Shown: one piece after another, positions 51,029-64,000 of the stretch
How positions within the stretch are numbered: the first letter of the stretch is position 1
How the letters are laid out: the number at the start of each line of letters is the position of its first letter
Source: Motacilla alba alba
Lineage: Eukaryota > Chordata > Aves > Passeriformes > Motacillidae
Direction of reading: 5' to 3'
DNA: 64,000 nt
NCBI RefSeq assembly: GCF_015832195.1
Contig: NC_052026.1
Location: 12,015,619-12,079,618, forward strand
The notes under the pieces: model-generated
The model's database searches: none
What the model was told of the DNA's origin: nothing
The model's input: only the letters and a program-made list of their open reading frames with translations
Position numbers and translations under genes: made by a program

Positions 51029-52943
51029 AAGAATCATCAAAATCAAAATGAATGTACAGTCAGAGTAACCAGACTTCCCTATTTTTGAGACCACACTTGA
51101 TCTCATGAAGTCAGAAAACAAAGTGCCATTATGTGCCTTAAGCAGAGCTTTTTATTCCATTTGTGCTCCAGAAGAGGAGCTGTGTTAGGTGGATTTCAGT
51201 ATTGCTCTTTTTACATGAACAAAAGCAATCTTTTTCATTCTTCCTGTTCTATTTAAGTAGTTTCCTTGCCTGCTCTGGTGACAGTCACATAATCTCCTAA
51301 TTCACACATGATGTAAAATCTGACTAATGAGTAGCAAGATTTATTTTCATATAACTGACAACATATATAATGTGCAAATCCAGACTAGAAATATTCAGCA
51401 TCTTAACTCTTACTTAACTTTTCTTATTTGCTCAGTTGAATCCCCTTAGAAATGGAGATAATATTAGTTGAATATTTCAGACTTTGAACAGAATGCTTGC
51501 TTATCATCTAAAATTAAATTATTTGCATTTTTAAAGAAAAATGTCTGTGTTTATCACTATAATTGCTCGTGTTGAGAGAACCTGTTTCTAACACTGGGAC
51601 AGACAATAATAAAAAAATTAAAATAACTTAAAACATCCATATGCATTACAAAAACACAATTTAAATCAGCAGTCTAAGCCAGGGCTTAGAAAGGGGCATT
51701 AGGATACAATATGCTGTATTTTATGCTCTACTGCAGTGAAATGAAATTTATAAATGTGCTGAAGGTTAAAAATTTTTTCTAAAACATATGGCTATAGACA
51801 CTCCTGGAATTATGATAAAAGCTAGTAATTTATTTTAGTTTAAATAAAAATCTTGTAAATTCCCGATTGCTGCATCGAAAGAAAGAGCACCAAATGACTG
51901 AACAGGAAGTTTTAGCATAGAGTTACAATGAAATTCTCCTTTTTTTATCTGATTGTCTCTGTAACATGCAAGGAAATATCACCAGGCACAGATTAGTGTC
52001 ACACTCCTGAAGCTGTAGGTAACTTGGAGAGATATTTCCATAATCCTTCACTCTTAGCAGAGCTCCAGAGGGGCTCATAGGAACATCTATATATTTAGCA
52101 CATAATGAGGAGAGAGGCTTTGGGCAAGACAAGTATGTAGGGAGAGGGAAGGTTGTAAATTATTAAATGTTTCAAGAATTACAACTGTTACTAAATGACT
52201 GCACAGTTACACATGCTATACCATTTGTAAAGGGAGGTGATTATGAAACAAAGCAATACTAAAACAGAATGCTGAAATCAGTTGAAAGAACTCAAGAACT
52301 GTTCTCTCTTGACAGGTTTATACCATAATATTCATAAAATATCTATAAAGATACATTTTTCAAAACCAAGTGAGACATTTAGCCACAGCATTCTGCTGCT
52401 AACAAAAAAAACTAATGAAACAAATGCTAGCTTGGATAGGCTTAAAAATGCTGCAGTATAATAAACATATCCATGAACTAATCTCTTACAGAGTGATAAT
52501 ACTTTGATGTTCTTCTGAGGAAGAAAGCTCAGAATATACATCTGGTTTTCATATGGTAGTTTATGTGAGACCATGTGGCCAAACAATTACAAAATTTTGA
52601 CTTGATAAGGTCCTCATTATATTTTCTCTTATTCTTTATTTTTTCTAAAGCTTCCACTTAAAATTATTTGTAATAAATAGAAAAGAAGAATCCCCTTCAA
52701 ACAGCACTAAATTGAGTATGTCTCTACATAACAAAAGTCAAAACCAACATTTCAACTTGAATGTATGTTGTGCATCTCTTTGTAACTGGAAAAGTACATC
52801 TTACCTTTATCTTTGCCAATTATGTGCACCATCTTAAACATTATTTTCTCTGAGAATTGCTGCTCCTCTAAAACTGAAAAAAATAGAAAAAAGAAATGGT
52901 CACATTGTACTTTCTTAAGGTCATAATATAAATTGTCACTCCT

Positions 52944-52957
52944 GTTACTATAGAAAC
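52944..52957. promoter_or_regulatory. RFX X-box-like palindrome 4
   Basis: GTTACTATAGAAAC keeps the GTT and AAC ends and the central dyad of the X-box, but both half-sites have changes. It is the weakest of the four. Confidence 0.2.
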
Positions 52958-54151
52958 AGAGTGGATTTCATCATTCTAATGCATACAGTGATAATTGTTC
53001 TGCTTTCAGTCTATGGATAGGTAGTTAATGGTGCCGGTTGCTGTTAGCACAAACACAGACTATTGTCATCTAAGCACAAAGCTGCTGTCTCCTGTTCTGT
53101 CACTGTGAGCTTTCCTAACCATCAGCAATTCATAGGGGAACATTCAGGCAGAATGAAGTGCTGTTCACAGGCCTCCTTTCTGTGGCTGAAACAGAATTCC
53201 CTGCAGGAATTATATTCTCAAATGAAAACCAAATAAATATGACACAGCACAGAGTCCTTCCTCAGATTGTCCTGTCACGTCATTGCACAAAAACTGTTTT
53301 CTGAGCTTGTGAAATTTGCATTGCATTGAGAAAAGCTTCAGTTTACATCCTATCTATAGAGCAGGCTTTCACTGGTACAGCCAGATACCACGAGCTTACA
53401 ACACACATCTCTGTGCAACTGCATATTTTAACCTTGACACTATAAACAGATCAGTGGGTACAAAATAAATGTAAATATTGCAGTTCTGGGAGTTCACAGC
53501 TATTCCACAGGTGCTCAAATTTAGGCTCATTTAGAACACACAAGTGGAAAGTAAGGCGAAGTGAGAGCAATATGGGATAAGAGAAGAACTATCCAAATTC
53601 CAGCATTGTCCAGTCTCAATCCAAAACTCGGTTGTATCAATTTTAAAACAGATGCACTCTAAAATGAGCAGATAATGGGTTACTAAAACTAGTGTTATGA
53701 CTTTTACTCAGGTTTGGCTTAAAACATGAAAGATTTATTCCCAATCAGTTATTCTCAGTTCATGGTAATTTGGCAATATTTCATGGAAGTTGTGGGGAAT
53801 TATCTCCTTATAGGAGATGCAGCTAATGTGTAGTTTAAATATTAATGAGCTTATTCTTTATAAGGATAACTGCAATGCTTAATATAGATTAGTCAAGCAT
53901 ATAGATGCTTTTCTTAAAATTGACATGCTTCAAATCAATAGGGTTACAGGTTAACTATAAAACCCTGTTTTCTGTATTTAGCCTTCCTCGCTCAACACCA
54001 TGAAATAAATAAATTGTTACCAGGATGGTATTTCCCTCTGATGTATGTCTGTGCAATTTGGTTCTGAAACTCTTTCAGAAACCAATACTATATAAAAAGC
54101 AATTGGTTTTTCTTATCAATTTTAAAATGATAAGAAAAAGTCTAAAACTGA

Positions 54152-54193
54152 CAAAAATGCAATGAATTAGAGCAAAAATGTAATGAATTAGAG
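54152..54193. repeat. Two-copy tandem duplication, 21-bp unit
   Basis: A 21-base unit starting CAAAAATG and ending in AATGAATTAGAG occurs at 54152-54172 and 54173-54193 with a single C/T difference. It is a recent local duplication. Confidence 0.85.
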
Positions 54194-57100
54194 CAGTGTA
54201 TAATCAAAAATAGACACATGCTAAGTACTATGAAAACTGAATTGTGACTGGAATTATACTTGGAAAGGTCTGTTTAGAGGTCCCATCTGTGAACACAGAA
54301 AATTATAACAGACAAAATGATGATGGTGGTATAATTTGTGAGTACCTATAATGACATTAGCTCTTGCTGGACAGAAAACCACCACGCCATACAACTCCTG
54401 AACAGATTTTTCATGAATTATTTCTCCTCAGATCCTAAGAATTGTAACATATTGATTCTTACTCATGAGATTTTATGCAGTGTATCCCTGCTTGTCTCTG
54501 ACTCCTGAGGTTTTCCCAATTCCCCTGGGAATCATCTCTCTGTTATTCATAGATATGTACATACATACCCTACTTATTTTGTATTTAGGTCACATCAGCT
54601 ATGCGCACACAGCAGCACCAAACAGGTCACCATATGTCCAAAAATTCCACATATATTTGTTATGTATGTGCATTCTGAAACGCAATCATTTTACTACAGT
54701 GAGCATACACATTTGTTCAGAAAAATGGTAACCACAATTAGAAATTTGGCAGTATATCAGCTACACAGTAAAATCAGTCTGTTGGAGAAACATCAGGGTT
54801 ACTGCATGAGTGCTCCATAGTGCACATACACATACAACTTCCCCACAAATGTCAGGCAAATATGATAGCCTTGTGTTTTCTGAAGATTTTACTTTTTTGG
54901 CAGACAGCCAGGCTGAAAAATTCTGCTGGAAACCTATAATCCATATCTGGTAATATCTCACTTCCTAGCAAGGATATATAAAACTATGTGAGAGAAGAAA
55001 CAAGGTTCTAATTCTCCCCACTTTGACAAGAGCTCAGAGGAAAGAAAACCAACAGTGTTCTCTGCCAATGTGGCTTGCTCCAGAAAGCTGGAAATGGCTG
55101 TGACCATGATTCCTGCCCTTCAGGCCCTGGCACATTTGCCCACAGCCTGGCTCATTTGCTCAGGACAGGCATTGAGCTGGGACTTGGAACAGAAACAAAA
55201 TTTGACCAGTGAAGTCATGTCGACTTTTTTTTTAAACAAGTGTTTGCTTTGAACAAGCATAGCTAAAATACATAGACCATAATAGGAAGAGAGTAATTAG
55301 GCATATTTCAGTAGCCAGCTTGACTCCCATTATGCTTTGCTACAGACAATATTACATACTTCACCTTCATTAGTGATACTGCAGTGTATCACAATATACT
55401 GTTTTCTAACCTGAACTGAACCAGAATGCACTGTGTGGCAAAAAGACCAATGAAAATTAAGTAAGAACAAATTACATACTGTGGTAAAAAGAACAGCAGT
55501 ACAATTAAAATTTGGAGAGCAGCAGTCCAGCAAAAGTGGCATTCTTTTACTATTCCAAATATCAGGTAGTGAGATCAGTACCTTGCAAGCAAAACTGAAG
55601 CATGTAGAAACCTGTCACATTTCAAGACAAATCACCTATGCAAGTGCAGCAGCTTTTATGATGAACAATGCAGTCATACAAGGCTGGATGAACTCAAAGA
55701 AAAAACATCTGGAAAAAATTCACTGCAAAATACATCTACAGCTCATTTGTGAGCTACTTAGATGAGATTGCATCTCTTCTTCAGGGAAAGCTGGGGAGAG
55801 AATCTGTGTCTCTGATCCAGGTCTTTTTGAAATCCAGACAGATTTTGCACACAGAATAAAATCAGCTTGCTTTCTTACAGGTGTTTTTTGTATGCAGCTG
55901 TTAATTTTCTTGATAGCTTTTGTGCTTTCATTGCATTTCTCTATACTTGGCATGGTGGGCAACACCACAACAAACTGAAACATCCTCACATGTACCAAAA
56001 TTTAGAGCTCACAGTTCACTTAAGAGAACTTTTTGGACACTAGTATGGAATACTTCCAGGCCACAGTCCCTTTACAGCTATTAGAAAGGGGATTGAGACA
56101 GGAAATTACTTATTAACAACATTTTAATGTAGAATGCCTTGTTCAGCGAAGCAAATTTGGTCTGGGAAGAAACTCTTCCCCATCAGCTTTTAAAATGATT
56201 CAGGTAATATTCTTCCTGATCAAAAGACTAACCAATTTCCTCCTGACCACATCCTCCTCTGCTCTGACAATGAATGCCATGAAATAAAAGCCTGTAGGCA
56301 CATGCTGGAGTAAAAATATTTTTAGATTTTTAATCCCCTGGCTGGATACAACCATATTAAATATAGATTACTTTTTATGACTAGAGATAAAATGGAATGA
56401 AAATAGGAAAATTGTCACTGAATAAAAAAGAAGTGTGGCATTGAAGGTATATGATGTACTGTAGATAACACAGTATAGAAAAAGCTAATGTGTATGTTCA
56501 TCATATGAGGCAGAGCAATGACGATAGCATTTCTGATGTATATAATTTAATATTAATAATTTATAAATATATTCTCATTCCAATTCCACGACTGAACCGT
56601 TCTTGAATTTAAAGGGTCTTATTTTAAAATGTTCTCTATACAAAATGAGATTGAAGCCTTGCAACCTCCATTTACATAGTCATGTCTTGGGACATAGAGA
56701 AAATAAAACTATTTTCCATTTCAAAAAATTCTAAAACTCAGTGATATTTGTACTTAATGCAAAAAACTTCAGCTCCTTTGGCTAGTCTTGCAAAACAAAA
56801 CAGTCCCATTGTGATGAAGGATTCCGAATACAACTTAGTACTATAAATAATATGACAAGCTGATCTTTCAACTAGGTTTTCATGGTACTGGTCCTGTCAA
56901 CAAGTGGGAGTTTTCCTGTTAAAATTATAAATATGTTGGATTTCCATTGAGGTTTCAGGATATCTTCTTTTGTTATGGATAACATTTATATTTTCTAGAA
57001 ATATATCTGCCTTTAACACAGAAGTACAAATCAAGCAAAGCAGTCAATCCTCTCCGTGCAGCTGACCACCCCAATGCCAGGAGTTAAGTGGGATAAGCTG

Positions 57101-57659
57101 TACAGCTACAGTGAGCAGTGAAGTGTCTGCTGGGGAGGACTACTGTGGAAATTGTTTGGCTACCCACTGAACAGTTTAGCAGTAGACAGAGAGAAAAACA
57201 TTAAATGCTATGTTTTAAAATATTACCCCAAATTTATCCAATTTATTGCAAGATTCATATAGCCAATCTCTTCTGTCTGGAGCAGAGTGCATATAGGATG
57301 GATTGGGGAAAATGAAGGTGTTCCAAAGAATGGCTCATAACATTCGTGTTATCTTCAATGGAAGTAGCAAGGCTGTAAAAATCCTTCTTCAAGTATTCCA
57401 GAATCCAAATTTACTGAGTTCATCTGGAAGCTTCCTTTCATTTATGAACTTAAATCCTTTTTTTGGTAGATCTTAATGACATATATTAAAACCCAAGGGC
57501 AAAGAAAAAGGAAAATAATCAACTCCATACCCTTTGTGCACATTTTTCTACTCTGGTTACATAAATCAGTCATTTATAACAGGAAAAAAGGAACTAACAC
57601 CTTCACTTGGAACACAGGAGGAATATCAAGGTACCTAACTAGACAGCCAGTGAGGTGGT

Positions 57660-57844
57660 AAAAGTCCTGCATTAGAAAAACAAAACAAAACAAAAAAACC
57701 CCAAAAAACCATTCTTTGGTTTGTTTTTTTTTTTTTTCCCAAAATAGCATAACTTTGTGTGTGATTGGTCTGGTTTGGTTTTTTTTGTTGTTGTTGTTTG
57801 GTGGGGTTTCCCCCCAGCAGAAATTTTCTTTTCCCAAAATGGCA
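57660..57844. repeat. A-rich and T-rich arms with flanking direct words
   Basis: An A-rich tract with AAAAC iterations and ACCCCAAAAAACC (about 57675-57712) is followed by a long T-run (57724-57737) and then a GTT/T-rich tract containing GGTGGGGTTT (about 57778-57810). The two outer tracts are imperfectly complementary and could pair as a stem. The word TTCCCAAAAT followed by AGCA or GGCA occurs at both 57736 and 57831. It may be two decayed retroposon tails in opposite orientation, but no element body is recognisable. Confidence 0.5.
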
Positions 57845-60800
57845 CGGCAGACATCTGAAACACTAATCAACTGAGAGACTGGAAAAGTTCTTAGTGGACA
57901 CAGCTCTGGCTAGACTTTTCACAAAATAAACACTGTCACTTAAGTGACTGAGTTTAAGGGCTCTGCTCCAAAAATAATGCAGAACTCGAGTTTTGCCTAT
58001 CGCATAGAAGGAAAAAACATTGGAGTTCAACATCTTTCTGCTGATGAAAAGGGATTATTTGGCTTGAAACTCCATATTGAAGTGCAATGTTCAGTTTTGT
58101 AAAGTAAGAATCATTAAATAACACTGAAGCATCTATTATTGCACAGTGTTTAAACATTTTGAACTCATAGTTCTATTTCTGGATACTTCTTTGTCCCTGT
58201 TTGAAATTTTGAAATTGTTCACAGCTCAAAAAGGAAACTGAAGGCAGCCTTTAAATAATTGTCTCTGCAGATGAACGATAACTAAATTTTGAAGATCTAA
58301 GGAGTCAAGAAGAGCACAGTAGCACACAAAGCCAGTTTGATTACAGAGGGTCAGACTAGCCTATGTTTCATCAAGTGTTATAGATTCTATTTTTAAAAAC
58401 CTTTAAACTTGTGGAAACTTTCAATACATTGCAGTGTGTAGAACTGAAAGCATAATCCTTCACCTCTGATATTGAGCTGCCTTTGCAGAATTCCTCTCAA
58501 AATGTCTTCTATGAAGACTGCATATTAGCCTGTTCACAGAATTCTCCTCTTTTCATCACTCTTTCTAAGAAACAGGTGTCAGCACACTAAAATTACTTCT
58601 GTTTCCAATAGTCCCTGCCCAGTTCTAAGCTCATGATCCATTTTCCAACGTCTGTTATTTTATTTCTTCTCCTATTGGAAGATCATCTTCTACCAATGGG
58701 TGTCTGAAGGGAGGGTCATTTGAAAATCTCAACAGTTAGGAGAGACATTGTGCTCAGATTGGACTGGTGCAAACCTGCAGGAGTCACTAGATAGGCACTG
58801 GCTCATTCCAGAGCTGAATTTGGTACTTTGTGTTTACATTAATTGTTTCACCATTTGAAACAAATGTTTATTTAAAGCTGATTGAGGTAAGAGTTGACAC
58901 AGTGTGCCATTTACATCATCAGTGCTTTTGCCACTTCATCTCAGCAGGTTTTACTTTGAAGAAGCAAAAATAGCTTCATCAGACACTGAAAGAAAATCTT
59001 AACGTTCTGGTTAATCAGCAGCAGTCTGTGAAGAAAACAGCAAAGTAATGAAATCTCCACTTCTGAATAATTGTACTTGGAAAGAAGTGAGATTCCAGCA
59101 TAAATTAATTCTGAGCATCCAGCTCAGTTTTCAGCTAGAATCAATCAGTCAAGTACTGAAACTAAATTCACAGCTCTTCACAGCATACTCCTTTTGGTAG
59201 AATGCAGAAAGATTAAAAAAATAAAATAAAATTAAGGCACTAAATTATTTTTTCCTACACAGGAGATCCATTATTTGTACAATAGAAATCAATTACTGAT
59301 GTGGAGAATTTTAATAACCTTATGTTCTCAATGTTCCAAATCCAAGTGATGGATACACTGGAAGGCACATTGAGGTATGTGCCTCAGAATTCTAACTAAA
59401 TGTGATTTACTACTGGAGAAATGTTAGCAACTCTATCCTAACACCCTACCCCCCAATCTTCTGTTGTTTTACATCACGTGAAATCTTCACACAAAGTTCA
59501 TAAAAAACTCAACTACAAAGTTTGAAGATGAGTCCACATTAACCATGCTTCTCAGACTGAATTTATTATTTCAACAACTTTAAAAAAAGTATAATGAAAA
59601 GAAAGCAGCTAAAGGGCTATTTAAGATATACCATAAAACTTGGGGCCTTCACCACCTTGAGGTGACAGGGAAGGGAAGGAGCCAGCAAAAATTTTACCCA
59701 CAATACTATCTTGTACAGTGTCAAGTACCCAGTCACAGAAAATGAGAATCGCATAAACAGAATGTAAGAGGAAAATGTAAAAATGACATCCTAGGTTAGA
59801 ATGGGGCTGTTATGGGTGAGCCAAATGTAGCTTTGAGATCATTCTACCTTAACTAATCAGAATTTACAACTTGCTCCAATTTAAGTCTCTGAAGTGCCTG
59901 AAAACATATTTTGGTAATTTTATTCCACCACTGCAAACATCTGTCTCAAAGAATAAGTGTCCTTAAGTCCTTGAATACAACATATGTTACTCATTCCATT
60001 CCTTTGGGTACTTGACCAGTCTTCCAGAGCCCAGTGAAATTTAAAAGCCATTTAAAAAAAGAGCAGAAATTCTAGACCAATTAGAGAGCTGATAAAGGAC
60101 AAAATTTCTCTGGAAAAATATCTTTCTTGTGACTGAAATTAGCTAGACAATGTCTCCATTATTCTCCTGTGCTTCAAGGCAAATGTCTAAACCTTTAACA
60201 TCCCTCAAAAAATTTTAGCAATTTAACACCTGGAATTCTGAGAAACTTTTCTGAGGAGGAAAAAAGTAATTATTTTTTTACTAAGAAACCCATCACTAAT
60301 TTAAACTGTAACTTGTGTAATCCCTAGAACCTAGCATTCTGATCAATTATGCCACTTCTCACTGCATAGTAATCGCTGCATCTCAAACAATTCATCTCCT
60401 CACCAATTACCAAATTACTGAACTAATCCTCATTTGCTTTACAGCAGTTAAAAAAAGACCTTTATAAAACTGTGTGCAGTGCTGTGGAATCGGCAACCTT
60501 CACTCCAGTCTCTTCTGTACTGAATGAATCTTAACTTGTGGTGGTGGGAAAATTATCTATATTTCTTCTATCTTTCACTGTAAAAAGAAAACATGTACAA
60601 TCTTTTGCTCTCTGGTTTTTTTTTCAGTTAGAGATTGTTTAAATGCTAAAAGATATCTTAGACTTATTTCAGCAAATTACTGAGCTAATGTTACAAGAAC
60701 TCCTTAATTTACTCCTTTTCCTGTACCTGCACGAAGAACATGCCCTGCTGATGGCCAAGGTGTTCTATAGGGACAGGAAGAACCATAGGACACTTAATTT

Positions 60801-61264
60801 GTATCACTTAATGTGTATTATCCAGACAGAGACAAAACATGCAAATACTCAATACTATATGAGATACATCCTTCACTGCAAGAGAAGGAAACTTCTGGAA
60901 CTGCTTCCTGAACTTCCAGTTACTGACACAAACACGGACACTGATCACAGAAAACTAAAGGTGCCCTTCCAGGGAATGTTACCCATCCCATTCCAGCCAA
61001 GCTCTCTGTAGTGCCTCTGGAAGACAGACAGAAGGCAGACATTTTGATGTTCTAGAAGAATACAAATAAATACTTAAGTAAATAAGGAGCTGCACACTTG
61101 GTTCTGCCAACACCATCTTCATTATCTTCTACTTGTGCAGCAGCCTCTGCAGAGGGAGCCTTGAGCTTTGATAACAGCTTTTCTGGTTATTAAAGGCAAA
61201 GCACAGAACCTTCAACAAAATGGTGTTTTCACATGACTTTCTAGCACTTTCAACTAAAAGGGAA

Positions 61265-61290
61265 ACAAACAAATAAATAAATAAATAAAT
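61265..61290. repeat. (AAAT)n microsatellite
   Basis: Five or six copies of AAAT/AAAC-type units in a row, uninterrupted for the AAAT part. Probably polymorphic. Confidence 0.9.
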
Positions 61291-64000
61291 CGGAAATAAT
61301 AATAACCTGGGATCAGATCTGAAATGATCACATCAAAGAAACAGATCTGAGAATTAACAGTACATTAAACAGTTGTGTTTTCTGGAAAGATAACTGGAAT
61401 GACTGTCAATAAATAAGCATCTTCTTGAGACTTCTGAGAAATAAACTAATTGGAAGCTCATCAATAAATACTGCTGGAAAGACAGAACACAGGGCACATA
61501 AACCTAAATATCATGGTTTTGCATCATTGCAGCAAGAGTCATATATGCAACCTTTCCTCTGCTTGTCTCAGTATTGAAAGTCCTGCTGCAACTATTTCTA
61601 AATCACATAAACTTATAAGTCGACCAAGTATCAACTGAGAGTTTAATGTTGTGAAACAGAGTGTAGTTGACTTATTTCTCATCACTCTCTGAAGGATGAT
61701 GATTCCTTTTTTCCCTTGCTTCAGAAGCTGAAAGCTCTCTGTTCATTTGTTATGATATCCCAGGAGATCAAGAGAGACAGAAATTACACTGTCATGACCA
61801 CAGCTCTCAGCATTTGCTTTCTGACTACAGCATCTCAGATTTCAGTTTTGTTTTTAATGCTTGCTAGTGACCCACTTCAATGCAGTTCGAAGGCAACATT
61901 ACTATGTAAAAGTCACTACAGAGTCCAAATTAAAGATCTCATAATTGATCTGAATGATGGGTCTATCCATTGCAGAAGGCTTGAATTGCAAGGCTTGCTT
62001 CTTCTTAAACTAATGGTAGACTCCTCTGTGGTCTCAGTTTCACTCTTTATTGCTTATTTTAGGAGATCAAAATACAGTGGTTCGTAAAGATGATTTGGAC
62101 CACATTCATCTCTGAAATTACTCCTGCAAACTCCTACTTGTTAAAGTAAAAGTAAGCATTTTTGCTTTAAAAAATCACAGGAGAACTAGTGTTTTACTAT
62201 GAGAAGAGCTAATTATTAGTATACAGACAGGCAGTAAATTCAGAAACAGAAAAAGAAAGCTTAAGCAACAACAAGAAATGAAATACTTTAAACACTGTCT
62301 AGGTAGCTGCTGGCTGCACAGATGCCACAAACAAAAAACCCCAGCTGGCTTAAACTAGTGGTTGTCCACTTTATGGTCACTAGATTTTCATTTCCATGGT
62401 TTGGGAAAACTCTTAAACTTGTTTCTTCATGACGAAACTCAACATAACTGCAAAGATGATGAAAATTATCACGAGGAAAAGTAAGGCAGTAAAGCTACTT
62501 TTGCATACTGCAATAAAATTCTAATGTAGGAATGTCTTCCTCAGCAGTAGTTAACCACAGGTCAGTTTGTTTCAAGCCAAATTTTGGGTGCAACTCAGCC
62601 ACTGCAATTGCTACTCAAACTCTATCCGAGATCATTGTTAAAGTGATTTTACAAGCAGGAATTATTCAATGCAATAACTGAAGCAGAACTTTGGCCCTTG
62701 TACTTTAATCAATAATGGACCACGTATCACAAGAAGAAAGATGTTAGTGTATCACAGCTGCTTTGAGAACAAGCAAAATCCTGGGAATGATCAAGGTTGG
62801 CAAACTGTAGCAGCCAGCCCTGTGATGCTGCCACAGCAGACAAGAACATAAAATCTTGCTGAAATACTTGGCATTATCAAAAAATATATTAAAATCTATT
62901 CCACCTGAACAGACCAGCTCATCAAGAAAGTGTCCCCCTACCAAGGTTATCCATGACACTTGATTGATTTCTGATATCCTCTAGGATTTAAAGAGTATTA
63001 TACCTACATAAACCAATGCAGTATAATCCTAGAACATCTCATCTATCCCAGTTATTTCAATCTAGAAATGTTTTAGGGATTCTGAAGGAGAATTCCATGG
63101 TAATGCAGCTCAACAGCTGTCAGTATCCATCCAGTCAAACAGAGCTAGCACCTGGACCCAAGGAAAGCCCCCTCTCATGTCAAGTTGAACAGAACACAAA
63201 TGCATAATCCCTGAACTGACATGGAAATGCACCCTCAAAGTGAGTTACCCATGGGCTCCTGTATTCCTGCTCTCTCACTTTTGTAAGGGATATTCATTTC
63301 ATCGCCCTTCCCTTCCACCAGCACAGACATGCACAGTCAACAGATCTGGGAGTGGAAAGCTACATTTTCACCAAAGATGGATTTTCTGAAAAGCACAATC
63401 ACAGCACCACATATGCACCAGTGTCAGACCAGCAGCAGGTTGCAAATTTCTGATCACAGATGGCTGGGCTTGGCTTCAGTCTCCTAGGAACTATAGCCTA
63501 AGTTCTTACTGGTTTGTGTATTTTATAGTCCACTTGTACGTCAGTACAACTAAAACCCATTTCTGTGTAATGCTCTCCATGGTTTTAAAATGTATTAGTG
63601 TATTCCAGAGATTCTCTGGTAGGAGATCAGTGATCCTGCCAGAGGGGGAAAAAAGAGAAATCTTTTAAAAGGTCATGTTTACTACATTTGAAGTTATATG
63701 CTACAGATTTGCTAAGTGGACAGATTAGGCAAAGTGCTATGAAACATAACTGAGCTTTCTTTGGCTACTGAATACTTTGGAACAGTCTACAAAAATCCTT
63801 TACCATTAGCCTCAAGATAACTGTTACTGCAGTTCATTTAATCAGAATTCTTGCTAGCACAGGTTCTTGTCTACACATACTTACATGCCAAGAAATCACT
63901 TACTACTGAGTCATTACAAAACTTCTGGAAATTACTCTCACTGACAAAGCCAAACAAAAGCCAAAACTCAATTCTGTATTGTTTAGTGTCCTCTCAGAAA

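Larger units (their letters stand above)
41171..53000. other. AT-rich intergenic region, part 2
   Basis: No exon or RNA gene is recognised and no further CR1 copy is seen. The longest open frames are short and unremarkable. Listed separately are three X-box-like palindromes, a CTCF-like site at 44.85 kb and some simple repeats. Confidence 0.6.
53001..64000. other. AT-rich intergenic region, part 3
   Basis: No gene is supported. Open frames of about 122 and 123 codons at 60643-61011 and 61716-62087 lack flanking splice logic, codon bias or recognisable domains. The stretch has an octamer-type ATTTGCAT at 53314 and the simple repeats listed separately. No CR1 copy is recognised. Confidence 0.55.

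Noticed and set aside
57050..57190. GC-richer patch resembling a small RNA or 5S-like sequence
   Set aside because: Checked against the layout of 5S rRNA internal promoter elements as I know them; only scattered words agree and no fold was convincing.
60643..62087. Two open frames of about 122 and 123 codons near the right end
   Set aside because: They show no recognisable family, no convincing promoter or splice context and low-complexity hydrophobic or Leu-rich content. They are probably chance; a protein search would settle it.

Overview
The window looks like nuclear DNA from a bird, or less likely another archosaur or turtle. It is AT-rich, has long introns with vertebrate GT/AG splice sites and a single CpG island, and its only recognisable interspersed repeats are CR1-type LINE fragments. 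The species cannot be fixed from the sequence.

One protein-coding gene can be fully supported: PLA2G15 (lysosomal phospholipase A2 group XV, LPLA2/LCAT-like), plus strand. Six coding exons (13974-14112, 21555-21711, 23002-23120, 24547-24645, 25044-25268, 28027-28538) join in frame to 416 residues plus stop. The catalytic triad (Ser202, Asp364, His396), two disulfide pairs and four N-glycosylation sequons are intact, so the gene appears functional. All splice sites are canonical.

Layout. 1-13.4 kb is AT-rich intergenic DNA with small duplications, one possible CTCF site and a GC-rich patch that resembles a terminal exon (4256-4592). 13.44-14.43 kb is a CpG island holding the promoter, a minisatellite with alternating 38- and 52-bp units, GC boxes, an upstream ATG and coding exon 1. 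14.1-28.5 kb is the rest of the gene, including a 7.4-kb first intron. 28.5-32.25 kb is the probable 3' UTR, with poly(A) signals at 30686, 30702 and 32223. 32.25-64 kb holds no gene I can support. It contains three CR1 fragments, simple repeats, possible CTCF sites and four scattered palindromes resembling RFX X-boxes.

I found no RNA gene, CRISPR array, viral gene or novel multi-gene system. The points most worth a second look are the composite promoter minisatellite, the overlapping upstream ORF, the absence of the mammalian neighbours of PLA2G15, the possible exon near 4.3 kb and the X-box-like palindromes.
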